Shown here: one piece after another, positions 16,763-26,105 of the stretch
Layout of the letters: each line of letters starts with the position of its first letter
Position numbering within the stretch: the stretch's first letter is position 1
From: Desulfosarcina sp.
GTDB lineage: Bacteria > Desulfobacterota > Desulfobacteria > Desulfobacterales > Desulfosarcinaceae
Length of the DNA stretch: 64,000 bases
Direction of reading: 5' to 3'
Assembly (NCBI GenBank): GCA_014237405.1
Contig: JABZFO010000023.1
Coordinates: 1-64,000, forward strand
Notes under the pieces: model-generated
What the model was told of the DNA's origin: nothing
The model's database searches: none
The model's input: the letters and a program-made list of their open reading frames with translations, nothing else
Translations under genes and position numbers: made by a program

Positions 16763-17212
16763 ATGAAAGTAATTTTGAAGGAAACCATCAGTTCGTTAGG
16801 CATTATCGGAAGCGAAGTCAAAGTGGCGGACGGGTATGCACGGAACTATCTGCTCCCCCAGGGCAAAGCCGTTCCGGCCACCCCTCAGCAACGCAAGATA
16901 CTTGAGCAGGAGAAGGCCAAGTTCGAACTGCAGATTGCAAAAGAAAAAGAGTTTGCCCAGGAGATGGCCAACCGTCTTGAAGCTGTTATGGTAACCATTG
17001 CATCGAAGGTTCACGAGAAAGAAAAGCTTTACGGTTCCGTGACCATTCGTGACATCATTGACGCCCTGAAGAAACAGGATGTCGAGGTGGAAAAACGGAT
17101 GGTGCTGCTCAATGAACCGATTAAAACCATCGGGACCTTCAAGGTTCCCATCCGCGTATACCAAGGCATCGAACCGGAAATCACCGTGGAAATCATCCCC
17201 GAGGAAGCGTGA
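16763..17212 (+). CDS. rplI: 50S ribosomal protein L9
   Basis: A 149-residue two-domain protein: N-terminal 23S rRNA-binding domain (MKVILKETISSLG, ADGYARNYLLPQGKA), a long connecting helix (about 45-75), and a C-terminal domain with LYGSVTIRDI. The ATG at 16763 has a TGGAGGA site. Upstream extensions of the frame lie inside the DUF2232 gene and are not used. It is followed by a gap of 344 bases before dnaB that contains repeats. Confidence 0.97.
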   Translation: MKVILKETISSLGIIGSEVKVADGYARNYLLPQGKAVPATPQQRKILEQEKAKFELQIAKEKEFAQEMANRLEAVMVTIASKVHEKEKLYGSVTIRDIIDALKKQDVEVEKRMVLLNEPIKTIGTFKVPIRVYQGIEPEITVEIIPEEA

Positions 17213-17277
17213 TTCCAAACAGATAGCCGGGAGTCATCAAGCCAACGCGGCAAAAGGCTCCCGGTAATTAAGCTAAC

Positions 17278-17312
17278 TCGGATAAACCGGAAATAACAAA
17301 CTACTGTTATTT
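17278..17312. repeat. ATAAACCGGAAA motif copy and weak hairpin after rplI
   Basis: 17278-17300 reads CGGATAAACCGGAAATAACA and onward. The same word occurs inverted at 58260-58282 and twice in the perfect palindrome at 32708-32757. AAATAACA (17291-17298) and TGTTATTT (17305-17312) form a hairpin before a T-rich stretch, a possible weak terminator for rplI. Confidence 0.5.
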
Positions 17313-17347
17313 GGTTTTTGGTTATTGTGATTTATTATCTAAGTATC

Positions 17348-17503
17348 TTTGATGCACTCGTAAAAAGTCCCGTTTCAGACGGACTCGTAAAAAGTCCGAG
17401 ATCAAGGCTTGCGAATCTCGAGGAATGAGGCGTACTTATGGTACGCCGCAGTGACGAGGGATGAAGCGTAACGCAGATATCGGACTTTTTACGAATCCGT
17501 CAT
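17348..17503. repeat. MITE-like inverted-repeat element between rplI and dnaB
   Basis: A 21-base arm (17378-17398, GACGGACTCGTAAAAAGTCC..) matches the complement of 17481-17501 at 20 of 21 positions. A further direct copy of ACTCGTAAAAAGTCC precedes it at 17356. The core has a GGCGTACTTATGGTACGCC palindrome. No ORF of its own is seen. It resembles the elements at 2454 and 13398. Confidence 0.75.
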
Positions 17504-17556
17504 CTTTTATTCTCAGCCCAAAGCCTTCGACACGTTCAAAATTCAGGTGTTACTGT

Positions 17557-18918
17557 ATGCCCGATACCCTGCATTCGGCACCCAAAGACTCCGCATTCCA
17601 TAAACTTCCGCCCCAACGCATCGAGGCGGAGGAATCGATCCTCAGCGCCATCCTGATCGACAACAGCACGCTCATCGACATTCTCGAGATCCTGTCTGGT
17701 GACGATTTCTATAAAACCGCCCATAAAATCATCTTTTCCGCTATCGAGACGCTCTATGCCAAGAGTGAACCGGTGGATCTGGTGACCTTGAGCAATATGC
17801 TAAGGGAAAAGGACGCGTTGGATAAAATCGGTGGCGCCGCTTACCTGGCCCGGCTGGTGGATGCCGTTCCCATGGCGGTCAATGCTCACCACTACGCGCG
17901 GATCATTCACGACAAGGCAATCTTAAGACGTCTCATCGAACGTTCCAACACCATCTCCAATCGGTGTTTCGAAGACCGCGGAGAAGTCGAAAGCGTTATT
18001 GAGTTTGCCCAGAGCGCCATTTTCGAGCTTTCCGAAGGAAAAACCAAGCAGGCCTTTTTTCCCCTCAACAAAATTATCGAATCCAACATCGACGCGTTAG
18101 AGGAGCGGCAGGGCAACCGGGCCCTGGTCACCGGTGTCACTACCGGGTTCTCAAAACTGGACGCCCTCACCTCCGGATTTCAAAACTCCGATTTGATCAT
18201 TATAGCCGGCCGTCCGGCCATGGGGAAAACGGCCCTTGCCCTGAACATGGCCCGCAATGCCGCCATCGAAGGCGGAGTACCGGTGGCCATCTTCTCCCTT
18301 GAAATGTCAAAGGAGCAGCTCTCCATGCGCATGCTGTGCGCCGAGGCCCGTGTGGACTCATCTCGCATCCGCAGCGGTTTTTTGAACCAGGAGGACTGGA
18401 ACCGGATCACCGATGCCGCCGGCCGACTCACCGAAGCCCCCATCTATATCGATGACTCACCGGACATCTCTACCACGTCCATTCGGACCAAGTCCATGCG
18501 CATGAAAATGGACAAGGGCCTGGGATTGATCGTCATCGACTATCTTCAGCTCATGCGGGGCAACACCAATACCGAACGGCGGGATCTTGAAATCTCGGAT
18601 ATCTCCCGTTCCCTGAAAATCCTGGCCAAGGAACTGAACATACCGGTCATCGCGCTTTCCCAGCTCAACCGAAAACTGGAGGAGAGAAGCGACAAACGCC
18701 CTCAATTGTCAGACCTGAGGGAGTCCGGCGCTCTGGAGCAGGACGCTGATATAGTGGCCTTCATCTACAGGGACGAAGTGTACAACCGGGATGAAAACAA
18801 TCCCCACCGAGGCACGGCGGAAATCATTCTGGCAAAACAGCGAAACGGCCCCACCGGTATCGCCCCCATGGCCTTCCTGAAATCCTATACCCGGTTCGAA
18901 AACCTGGCCACTGAATGA
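17557..18918 (+). CDS. dnaB: Replicative DNA helicase
   Basis: Hexameric helicase that unwinds the fork. A 453-residue protein with an N-terminal primase-interacting domain (PPQRIEAEESILSAIL, near residue 17) and a RecA-like C-terminal motor. The P-loop GRPAMGKT is at 218-225, then FSLEMSKEQL, IVIDYLQLM, and RESGALEQDAD near the end. The ATG at 17557 gives the normal N-terminus, while the longer frame runs into the upstream repeat. Its stop overlaps the hflX start by 4 bases (ATGA), so translation is probably coupled. Confidence 0.96.
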   Translation: MPDTLHSAPKDSAFHKLPPQRIEAEESILSAILIDNSTLIDILEILSGDDFYKTAHKIIFSAIETLYAKSEPVDLVTLSNMLREKDALDKIGGAAYLARLVDAVPMAVNAHHYARIIHDKAILRRLIERSNTISNRCFEDRGEVESVIEFAQSAIFELSEGKTKQAFFPLNKIIESNIDALEERQGNRALVTGVTTGFSKLDALTSGFQNSDLIIIAGRPAMGKTALALNMARNAAIEGGVPVAIFSLEMSKEQLSMRMLCAEARVDSSRIRSGFLNQEDWNRITDAAGRLTEAPIYIDDSPDISTTSIRTKSMRMKMDKGLGLIVIDYLQLMRGNTNTERRDLEISDISRSLKILAKELNIPVIALSQLNRKLEERSDKRPQLSDLRESGALEQDADIVAFIYRDEVYNRDENNPHRGTAEIILAKQRNGPTGIAPMAFLKSYTRFENLATE

Positions 18919-20555
18919 AAGTGATCTTCGGCAACCTGTTAGGGCTCAAGGCCGGCCAGATCAAGCGTTTGGAAAATCTAAGCCGCCGACGGGTCCTCCC
19001 CCAGGCCATCGTCTCCCACGAGCTGTGCCGGAATCTGTGCGCCCTCTCTGCCGAGACCGGGCGTCAGATCGGCCTGCTCATCGACCGCAGCGGAAAGATT
19101 GCCCAGGTGCTGGTGGGTGAAGTGGATCGTATTCTTATCCCCGATCTGCGGGAATACCGGCTGGCACCGGACCGGCTGCGGGGGCTCCGGTTCGTCCACA
19201 CCCATCTGACTGACACGCCCCTCACCCAGGACGACTTGACCGATCTGGCCCTTCTGCGACTGGACCTCATGGCAGTGGTCACTATGACTACCGCCGGTTT
19301 ACCGGCATTGATCCATTGGGCCCATATTCTTCCGGGAGCAAGCGAATCGACACCCTACCGGATCATGGATCCGATCCCGCCCTTCCGGCCGGAAATCGAC
19401 TGCATTGGCCTGATCCAGGCTCTGGAAGCCGAATTGTCCAGAAAGAAAGCCGACACCACCGGTCAGTCAGGGTCCGAACGTGCCCTGCTGGTCAGCGTCT
19501 TCACCGGTCCCCGAAAAGATGCCATCGATTCACTGGATGAACTGAAGGAACTGGCCCACACTGCCAATATCAGCATTATCGATACGGTTCTGCAGCAACG
19601 GAAAAAAGCCAATCCCCGTTTTCTCATGGGAAGCGGCAAACTGGACGAACTGTCCATCATGGCCCTTCACCGGGGCGCCACATTGATCATCTTCGATCAG
19701 GAACTCAATCCTTCCCAGATCCGCTCCATCGCCGACCGCACTGAAATTAAAGTGATCGACCGGACGCAACTGATCCTGGACATCTTCGCCCAGCGGGCCC
19801 AGTCCCGGGAGGGCAAACTGCAGGTGGAACTGGCCCAGTTGAAATACATCCTTCCCCGACTGGTCACCAAGGACACCGCCATGTCCAGGCTTACGGGTGG
19901 CATCGGCGGGCGCGGTCCGGGGGAAACCCGCCTGGAAATCAACCGGAGACGGGCCAGAGACCGCATCCGGGGCCTGGAGCATGCGGTGGCCACCGTTCAG
20001 AAAAACCGCCGCCAACAACGAAGCCGACGGAGCAAAAAAGGGCTTCCCATCATCTCCATCATCGGCTACACCAATGCGGGAAAATCAACGCTGCTCAACC
20101 AGCTGACCCAGAGTCGGGTGCTGGCCGAGAACAAGCTGTTCGCCACCCTGGACCCATCCAGCCGGCGCCTGCGGTTTCCCCGGGACATCGAAGTGATCAT
20201 CACCGATACCGTCGGGTTTATACGGGATCTGCCCAAAGAACTGATGGCCGCTTTTAAAGCCACGCTGGAAGAGCTGAAAAATGCCGATCTGCTGATGCAT
20301 GTAATTGACATCAGTAACCCGCGCCACCCGGACCAGATCCGCTCCGTGGAAACCATCCTCACCGAACTCAATCTGTGCGACATTCCCACCATCCGGGTGC
20401 TCAATAAAATGGACCAGGTAGAGCCGGAAACCTGCGATCATCTGATTCGACGCCTCAATGGAATCGCGGTCAGCGCATTGAACCGGTCAACCTTGAAGCC
20501 GTTGTCCGAAAAGATGGAAGTCGCCGTGGCACCCCTTTACGGGATCAACCGCTGA
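18915..20555 (+). CDS. hflX: GTPase HflX
   Basis: Ribosome-associated GTPase that splits stalled ribosomes. The protein is 546 residues. A long N-terminal region (about 1-190) precedes the conserved HflX domain with RKKANPRFLMGSGK and the glycine-rich TGGIGGRGPGET. The G domain has G1 GYTNAGKS at 384-391, TDTVGF for G3 and NKMD for G4. The extra N-terminal region of some 190 residues is longer than in E. coli HflX. It overlaps dnaB by 4 bases and is intact. Confidence 0.94.
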   Translation: MKVIFGNLLGLKAGQIKRLENLSRRRVLPQAIVSHELCRNLCALSAETGRQIGLLIDRSGKIAQVLVGEVDRILIPDLREYRLAPDRLRGLRFVHTHLTDTPLTQDDLTDLALLRLDLMAVVTMTTAGLPALIHWAHILPGASESTPYRIMDPIPPFRPEIDCIGLIQALEAELSRKKADTTGQSGSERALLVSVFTGPRKDAIDSLDELKELAHTANISIIDTVLQQRKKANPRFLMGSGKLDELSIMALHRGATLIIFDQELNPSQIRSIADRTEIKVIDRTQLILDIFAQRAQSREGKLQVELAQLKYILPRLVTKDTAMSRLTGGIGGRGPGETRLEINRRRARDRIRGLEHAVATVQKNRRQQRSRRSKKGLPIISIIGYTNAGKSTLLNQLTQSRVLAENKLFATLDPSSRRLRFPRDIEVIITDTVGFIRDLPKELMAAFKATLEELKNADLLMHVIDISNPRHPDQIRSVETILTELNLCDIPTIRVLNKMDQVEPETCDHLIRRLNGIAVSALNRSTLKPLSEKMEVAVAPLYGINR

Positions 20556-20619
20556 TCAGGCATAGAACCGTCCAAATTATCCTATAATTCCGTTGACAGA
20601 ATGCGTTAAATATTTGTAA

Positions 20620-21405
20620 ATGTTCTTTCTTATGGATATGGAGCGGATCAAACGTGTGGGAATCGCTGCTGCCTGCAACGGTGGTAAGATTCTCCAGGAG
20701 CATTTCGGCAGACTTCGGTCGGTTCGTAAAAAAGGGGCCATTGATCTGGTCACTGAAGCGGACATCCGATCGGAAGCCGCCATCATTGATACCATCGCCA
20801 AGGCCTTTCCCGACCACGCCATCCTGGCTGAAGAGAGTGGGTCACATGCGGGCAACGGCGGCCGCTGGATCATCGACCCGCTGGACGGCACCACCAACTT
20901 TGCCCACAACCTGCCGCTGTTCTGTGTCTCCATCGCTTTTGCTGTGAATGACGGCATTTTAGCCGGATTTGTTCTGGCGCCCCTTCTGGGCGAACTGTTC
21001 GTGGGGGTCAAGAACCAGGGTGCCCAACTCAACGGGACACCCATTTTCGTATCCCGCACCCGAACGCTTTCCGAAAGCCTGCTGGTCACCGGTTTTCCCT
21101 ACGATCACCAAACGATATTCGATTCGTTGATGGGGCGTTTCGGCGGATGCCTGGCGGCCACCCAGGGGGTCCGACGACTGGGATCGGCGGCCCTGGATCT
21201 ATGCTATGTGGCCAGTGGCCGCTTTGACGGCTTCTGGGAACAGCATCTCAAACCTTGGGATACGGCTGCTGGATTTCTGGTAGCCACGGAAGCAGGTGCC
21301 CGAACCACGGTTTTTTCGGGTGCATCCTATTCCATTGACCAGGATGAGATCGTGAGCACCAACGGCACCATCCATGATGAACTTCTCAACTTACTGGAGC
21401 AATAG
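20620..21405 (+). CDS. suhB: Inositol monophosphatase family protein
   Basis: A 261-residue Mg-dependent phosphatase of the SuhB/IMPase family. The metal and phosphate site IDPLDGTTNF is near residues 84-93, EESG at about 71-74, and the C-terminal WDTAAG motif with its metal-binding Asp is present. ATG codons at 20620, 20632 and 20638 are possible starts. E. coli SuhB also assists rRNA transcription, but nothing here shows that role. It is followed by a tiny Cys-containing gene that may be co-transcribed. Confidence 0.9.
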   Translation: MFFLMDMERIKRVGIAAACNGGKILQEHFGRLRSVRKKGAIDLVTEADIRSEAAIIDTIAKAFPDHAILAEESGSHAGNGGRWIIDPLDGTTNFAHNLPLFCVSIAFAVNDGILAGFVLAPLLGELFVGVKNQGAQLNGTPIFVSRTRTLSESLLVTGFPYDHQTIFDSLMGRFGGCLAATQGVRRLGSAALDLCYVASGRFDGFWEQHLKPWDTAAGFLVATEAGARTTVFSGASYSIDQDEIVSTNGTIHDELLNLLEQ

Positions 21406-21414
21406 GACTTGCCA

Positions 21415-21612
21415 ATGACACCGGAGCAGGAAATGGAATTCTCGATGGATCGGTACTTGGGCTGTTTCGGCAGATATCGGAGAAACGATCCCTTATGCCG
21501 CAAACGGTGTGCACTGAACCTGCGTTGCGCCATCGAGCGGGATCAGAATGAACGGTTTGAGGTTTTAGAGGAGCTGGTTTCAGCCAGCGGTATGGTTATG
21601 AAAGTCCAGTAA
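21415..21612 (+). CDS. Small cysteine-containing protein of unknown function
   Basis: A 65-residue protein starting MTPEQEMEFSMDRYLGCFG at the ATG at 21415, ten bases after the suhB stop, with TAGGA as ribosome site. Four cysteines (LGCFG, PLCRKRCALNLRCA) are spaced like a small metal-binding module. The rest is charged and probably helical. I do not recognise a family. Close spacing and same strand suggest an operon with suhB. Confidence 0.55.
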   Translation: MTPEQEMEFSMDRYLGCFGRYRRNDPLCRKRCALNLRCAIERDQNERFEVLEELVSASGMVMKVQ

Positions 21613-21657
21613 ACAACGCGTGCCCCCGGGCACCCCTCACGTTGCTCACCCCTTCGC

Positions 21658-23049
21658 CTATTCGATGGACTCAGGAAAAATCTTTCCAGGGTTCAACAAG
21701 CCCAACGGATCAAAGGCCTGTTTGATCCGCTGCATCAGCGATATCGCTTCACCGCTGATCTCTTTACGCAAATAGGGGGCCTTGGTGATGCCGACCCCGT
21801 GTTCCCCGGAGATAGTTCCCCCCAAGACCAGGGTGTAGTCGAAAAGGGCGTCCACGGCACGATTGGCCTTTTCCAGTGCCGTTTGATCGGATTTGTCCAG
21901 CATGATGTTAAAATGGATGTTACCGTCACCCGCATGGCCAAAGGCCACCATGGTCAGGCCGGTCTGACGCCTGAGATCGTCGATCTTAGCCACCAGATCA
22001 GGCACCCGGCTTCGGGGAACCACGATATCTTCGTTGATCTTGTGCGGAGCCAGCTTGAACAGCGCCGGTGAAATGGCTTTTCTAGCCTGCCACAGCTGTT
22101 GCGCCTGTTCTTCGGTTTCAGCCACGGTGACGGAGACGGCGCCGAGATACCGACTCAGATCTTCCAACGCCCGGGCCAATCCATTGATCTCTTTTTGCTT
22201 TCCGTCCACCTCCATGATCAGCAGGGCACCAGCGTCCACCGGTAGTCCCACATGCAGATACCCCTCTGCCAAGCGAATGGAGGCATTATCCAAAAATTCG
22301 ATAGTCCGGGGAACGATATGGCTGCGAATAATTTCAGAAACCGCACGGGCGGCGGCGTTCATGCTGGCAAAGGCCGCCGTCAGGGTCATCACGCTTTCGG
22401 GCAGCGGCAACAGCTTTACGGTTGCCTCGGTAATCAGGACCAAGGTGCCTTCGGACCCCACGATGAGCCGGGTGAGATCGTATCCGACCACTCCTTTGGC
22501 AGTCCGTACACCGGTCTTAACGATTTCTCCAGTAGGCAGCACCGCTTCAAGCCCCAGCACATAGTCCCGGGTAACGCCATATTTTACGGCCTTTGGGCCA
22601 CCGGCACACTCGGCCAGGTTCCCGCCGATGGTGGAAAAGCCGGCACTGGAAGGGTCCGGCGGGTAAAACAGTCCGTGGCGTTTCACTTGATTCTGAAATT
22701 CAGCGGTAATCACACCGGGCTGAACACGGGCAATGAGATTCTCCTGATCAATCTCAACGATCCGGTTCATCCGGTTGAAGACGACGACAATTCCACCTTT
22801 GACGGCAAGGGCGCCGCCGGTCATGCCCGAGCCGCCACCCCGCGGAATCACGGGGGTCCGGAACGCGGCGGCAAGTTTCATGATCTGCGACACCTGCTGT
22901 GCCGACGATGGAAATACCACGGCATCGGGAACATGAAGGGTGGCGGTGGCATCGTAGCCGTAACAGACCAGATCTTCCCTGTGGGCAGAAAAATAGGGGG
23001 TGCCGACAATACGTTCCAGTTGTTCCAGACAGTCGGGATTGATCTCCAT
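21658..23049 (-). CDS. glcD: FAD-linked oxidase, glycolate/D-lactate dehydrogenase type
   Basis: A 463-residue GlcD-family flavoprotein oxidising 2-hydroxy acids. The PCMH-type FAD-binding domain has IPRGGGSGMTGGA and TIGGNLAECAGG in the first 150 residues. The C-terminal FAD-oxidase domain ends with the HAGDGNIHFN and GEHGVGITKAP motifs. Without an iron-sulfur partner gene nearby the substrate (glycolate, D-lactate or another) cannot be fixed. It lies 26 bases downstream of the dnaA-like gene on the same strand, an unusual neighbour for dnaA. Confidence 0.88.
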   Translation of the reverse strand: MEINPDCLEQLERIVGTPYFSAHREDLVCYGYDATATLHVPDAVVFPSSAQQVSQIMKLAAAFRTPVIPRGGGSGMTGGALAVKGGIVVVFNRMNRIVEIDQENLIARVQPGVITAEFQNQVKRHGLFYPPDPSSAGFSTIGGNLAECAGGPKAVKYGVTRDYVLGLEAVLPTGEIVKTGVRTAKGVVGYDLTRLIVGSEGTLVLITEATVKLLPLPESVMTLTAAFASMNAAARAVSEIIRSHIVPRTIEFLDNASIRLAEGYLHVGLPVDAGALLIMEVDGKQKEINGLARALEDLSRYLGAVSVTVAETEEQAQQLWQARKAISPALFKLAPHKINEDIVVPRSRVPDLVAKIDDLRRQTGLTMVAFGHAGDGNIHFNIMLDKSDQTALEKANRAVDALFDYTLVLGGTISGEHGVGITKAPYLRKEISGEAISLMQRIKQAFDPLGLLNPGKIFPESIE

Positions 23050-23075
23050 GGATTTTCTTGCCGATTATTCCTGAA

Positions 23076-24416
23076 TCAGACCTTTCCTTTTTCCAACCGT
23101 TCGGACAGGAACTCGACATGCTTTTGAAAGGGGCCGTTTTCCTTGACCCCCTTTTCCACTGTCTTCAAGGCGTACAGGGCCGTTGCATGGTACCGGTTGA
23201 AGCTTTTTCCGATGGTCTGAAGTGAATGATCAGTGTACTGCCGGGAAAGGTACATGGCCACCTGCCGCGGTCGGACAATGGATTGTCGCCGGGAGCGGGA
23301 GGTCAAATCCATCAATCTGACATCGTAATATTTACAGACGAGCCGCTTGATGGAATCCAGCGTGATGCCCTCTCGTGAGGCAACGATGTTTTTTACAACG
23401 CTCCGGGCAAGGGACAAATCCACATCCGATCCAAGCAGCGATGCTTTGGCGGCAACCCCGATGAACCCGCTTTTCAGTTGCCTCACATCTTCGGTCAGTT
23501 CAGACGCCAGATATTGAAAAACCTCTTCGGGGATGGTGTACCCACTGGACTTGGCCGTTTGTTTAAGTATTCTAAGGCGGGTCTTGTAGTCCGGGGTGTC
23601 GATTTTCGAAATCAGGCCGCAACAAAGCCGAGATTTGAGTTTTTCATTGAGTTTGGGGATGTCCGATGGCAGATAGGAGCTGGAGTAGATGATTTTTTTG
23701 TCGGCATTCATCAACGACTCCAGCGTATTGGACAACTCCTCCTGAGTGCCGTTTTTACCGCTCAGAAAATGCACGTCCTCCAGCAGCAGTACATCGCAGT
23801 TTTGGCGGTACTTTTCTTTGAAGCGATGGATGTTACTGTTCCGGTAGGAATCGGTCATCTCATTCATGAAATCTTCGGCCGTGATATAATAGACGCGCTC
23901 CTGGGGGAATGCCTGGAGGATGTGGTGCCCCACGGCCTGTGAGAGGTGGCTTTTTCCCAGACCGGTTTTCGAAAGCAGATAAAGGGCGTTCCGGTTCCCC
24001 TGGTTGCGCGCTGCCAGGGACAGGGCGGCAGAATACGCAAAATCACTGTTTTTGCCGACGACGAACTGATCGAAGGTGAAGTCTTTTCTCAGCAGTAGGC
24101 CACCATTGGTTGGCAGATCAATGTCCGGCAGTTTCATCTGCCGGTCCTGTGGATCTTCCCTGCGCTCCCCTGCTCGGCTGGCTCCGACGACCAGACGAAC
24201 CTTGAGCGCCCTTCCCGCCGTACTGGAGACAGTATCTTCGATCATTTGACCATAATGATCGGATATCCGCTTTATCGAAAACTGATTGGGGCAAGCCAGT
24301 ACGATGGCGTTGTCGTCATTTTCGCAAAATACGATGGGTTCGATCCACATTCGGTAGCTGTGACCAGGGATTTTTTCCTTGAGCAGGGATTTCACTGACG
24401 TCCAAATTCGGTTCAT
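23076..24416 (-). CDS. dnaA: Chromosomal replication initiator DnaA, divergent form
   Basis: A 446-residue AAA+ initiator with the full DnaA domain order: N-terminal KH-like domain (MNRIWTSVKSLLKEKI), AAA+ core (FDQFVVGKNSDFAY; Walker A SKTGLGKS; Walker B LLLEDVHF) and C-terminal DNA-binding domain with IVRPRQVAMYLSRQY. Several canonical residues differ: LEDV for IDDI, YSSSYLP for the usual TSDRPP sensor, DVRQLKSGF for NIRELEGAL, and NRYHATALYAL in place of GGRDHTTVLHA, the helix that reads DnaA boxes. It may be the true initiator with shifted specificity or a paralog. An origin-like gap lies upstream. Confidence 0.82.
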   Translation of the reverse strand: MNRIWTSVKSLLKEKIPGHSYRMWIEPIVFCENDDNAIVLACPNQFSIKRISDHYGQMIEDTVSSTAGRALKVRLVVGASRAGERREDPQDRQMKLPDIDLPTNGGLLLRKDFTFDQFVVGKNSDFAYSAALSLAARNQGNRNALYLLSKTGLGKSHLSQAVGHHILQAFPQERVYYITAEDFMNEMTDSYRNSNIHRFKEKYRQNCDVLLLEDVHFLSGKNGTQEELSNTLESLMNADKKIIYSSSYLPSDIPKLNEKLKSRLCCGLISKIDTPDYKTRLRILKQTAKSSGYTIPEEVFQYLASELTEDVRQLKSGFIGVAAKASLLGSDVDLSLARSVVKNIVASREGITLDSIKRLVCKYYDVRLMDLTSRSRRQSIVRPRQVAMYLSRQYTDHSLQTIGKSFNRYHATALYALKTVEKGVKENGPFQKHVEFLSERLEKGKV

Positions 24417-25035
24417 TTAAAAAATAAATTCCCTTCATCGGCATTTAAGAACTGCCGCACGGTTTATTGAAGCAACCGATGCTTGGTTTAAAATATGAAG
24501 TTTTTGGTTAATTATCTGAGGTTTTCAGAAAGGTAGCCGCAAGAACCGGCGACTGGTGAGTTATCTACGAAATAGGCCGTTCCAAGTCAATACGGAAGAT
24601 GGCCGGTTAAACAAATAGCTAACACGATTCTCACAAACAATTTTTTTTATATATTTTTCAATGTGTTATTATGGTTCAACCAAGCAACTGCTTCGAAATA
24701 CAAGGTTTTTCAACCCCGTGATTTATCCATAAGCATTCTAAGCAGATCGGGAGTTATCAACAATGTATAAACAAACTGATAAACTCTGTTTATCTTTGAT
24801 TATTTCAGATTTTCTTTGATTTACGTTTTTTCACACTTTTATTTCGGCAAAAATTGACGTGATTGCATAAATCACCAGTAATCTTGGAAATGCGCTTATT
24901 CATGTAGGTAGAGCGAGCAGATTGTGCCAGTTGTTTTTTGGACAGGCCCTTAGGATTGGTGGAAATGAATTTACAAACCCGGAGCGGCTAAGTATGATAG
25001 GTTATTGTATCCAACAACCCTGGACCAACCTGAAA
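24417..25035. other. Origin-like intergenic region with DnaA-box-like sites
   Basis: The gap of about 620 bases upstream of dnaA holds TTATCCATA (24723-24731) and TTATCAACA (24754-24762), each one mismatch from TTATCCACA. Weaker matches are TTATCTACG (24561) and TTATCTTTG (24790). An AT-rich stretch (24640-24668) could be the unwinding element. Boxes, AT tract and adjoining dnaA are the usual parts of oriC. No gene is supported here. Confidence 0.5.
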
Positions 25036-26055
25036 ATGATACCGAGCTTACCGCTGGTGGCCATCACCATGGGGGATCCGGTGGGCGTCGGCCCGGAGAT
25101 CATCCCCAAAGCCCTTTCTGATCCGTGTGTCTTCCGGTGCTGCCGGCCCGTCATTTATGGCGATGCGGGCCGCCTCCAGGCAGGTGCTGCGACAACCGGC
25201 GCCCGTCTCCAGACCGAGGAAATGTCGTCAATCAACGATACCCGCGTTGGAAACAATAGTATACCCGTCATCAATCCCGCTGCCATTGATACCGGGGGCC
25301 TGGAATGGGGAAAGCCCACCGCCGCATCCGGAATGGCCATGGTGGCCTATCTGAATGCGGCCATCGATGACGCCATGGCCGGCCGGATTTCAGCCATCGC
25401 CACCGGCCCCATCAATAAACTCGCCATGAAGATGGCCGATATCCGTTTCAGCGGGCACACGGAAATTCTGGCCCAGCGCACCGGCACCCGGCATTATGCC
25501 ATGATGCTGGCCGGTAACCGGCTCAAGGTAGTCCTGGTAACCATTCACATTCCCATTGAACACGTCCCCCGGGCACTCACCACAAAGGGGATAATGAACA
25601 TCGTGACCCTGACCGATCGTGCCCTGAAAACCCGCTTCGGCATTCCGATACCCCGTATAGCCGTGGCCGGTCTCAACCCCCACGCTGGAGAATCCGGTCT
25701 CTTTGGAGACGAAGAGGAAAAAATCATCACCCCGGCCATCGGCCTGGCCGCATCTGAAGGGATAAACGTCACCGGACCCCACCCGCCTGACACCGTCTTC
25801 TTTTCGGCCGCCCAAGGCGCATACGATGTGGTAGTGGCCATGTACCATGACCAGGGGTTGGGGCCATTCAAAATGATCCATTTTGATGACGGGGTCAACA
25901 CCACGTTGGGGCTGCCCATTATCCGCACATCGGTTGACCACGGTACGGCCTACGACATTGCCGGTACGGGTAAAGCCTCGCCGGAGAGCATGGGGGCGGC
26001 CATCATCATGGCAGCGGAACAGTCCCGATGGCTGAACCGCGAACGCACCCCATAG
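25036..26055 (+). CDS. pdxA: 4-hydroxythreonine-4-phosphate dehydrogenase
   Basis: NAD-dependent enzyme of the pyridoxal phosphate pathway. From the ATG at 25036 the protein is 339 residues, the usual length. TMGDPVGVGPEI opens the N-terminus. The metal-binding histidines are in FSGHTEIL, AMYHDQGLGPFK and TSVDHGTAYDIAGTG. Longer in-frame starts at 24922 and 24994 would add residues without family similarity. The ribosome site is weak. Its end overlaps the longest uvrA reading frame by 28 bases. Confidence 0.92.
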   Translation: MIPSLPLVAITMGDPVGVGPEIIPKALSDPCVFRCCRPVIYGDAGRLQAGAATTGARLQTEEMSSINDTRVGNNSIPVINPAAIDTGGLEWGKPTAASGMAMVAYLNAAIDDAMAGRISAIATGPINKLAMKMADIRFSGHTEILAQRTGTRHYAMMLAGNRLKVVLVTIHIPIEHVPRALTTKGIMNIVTLTDRALKTRFGIPIPRIAVAGLNPHAGESGLFGDEEEKIITPAIGLAASEGINVTGPHPPDTVFFSAAQGAYDVVVAMYHDQGLGPFKMIHFDDGVNTTLGLPIIRTSVDHGTAYDIAGTGKASPESMGAAIIMAAEQSRWLNRERTP

Positions 26056-26105
26056 CTGACGGAATCTTCAATCATGAACCCCGAACGATCAACCCATCCG
26101 AATCC

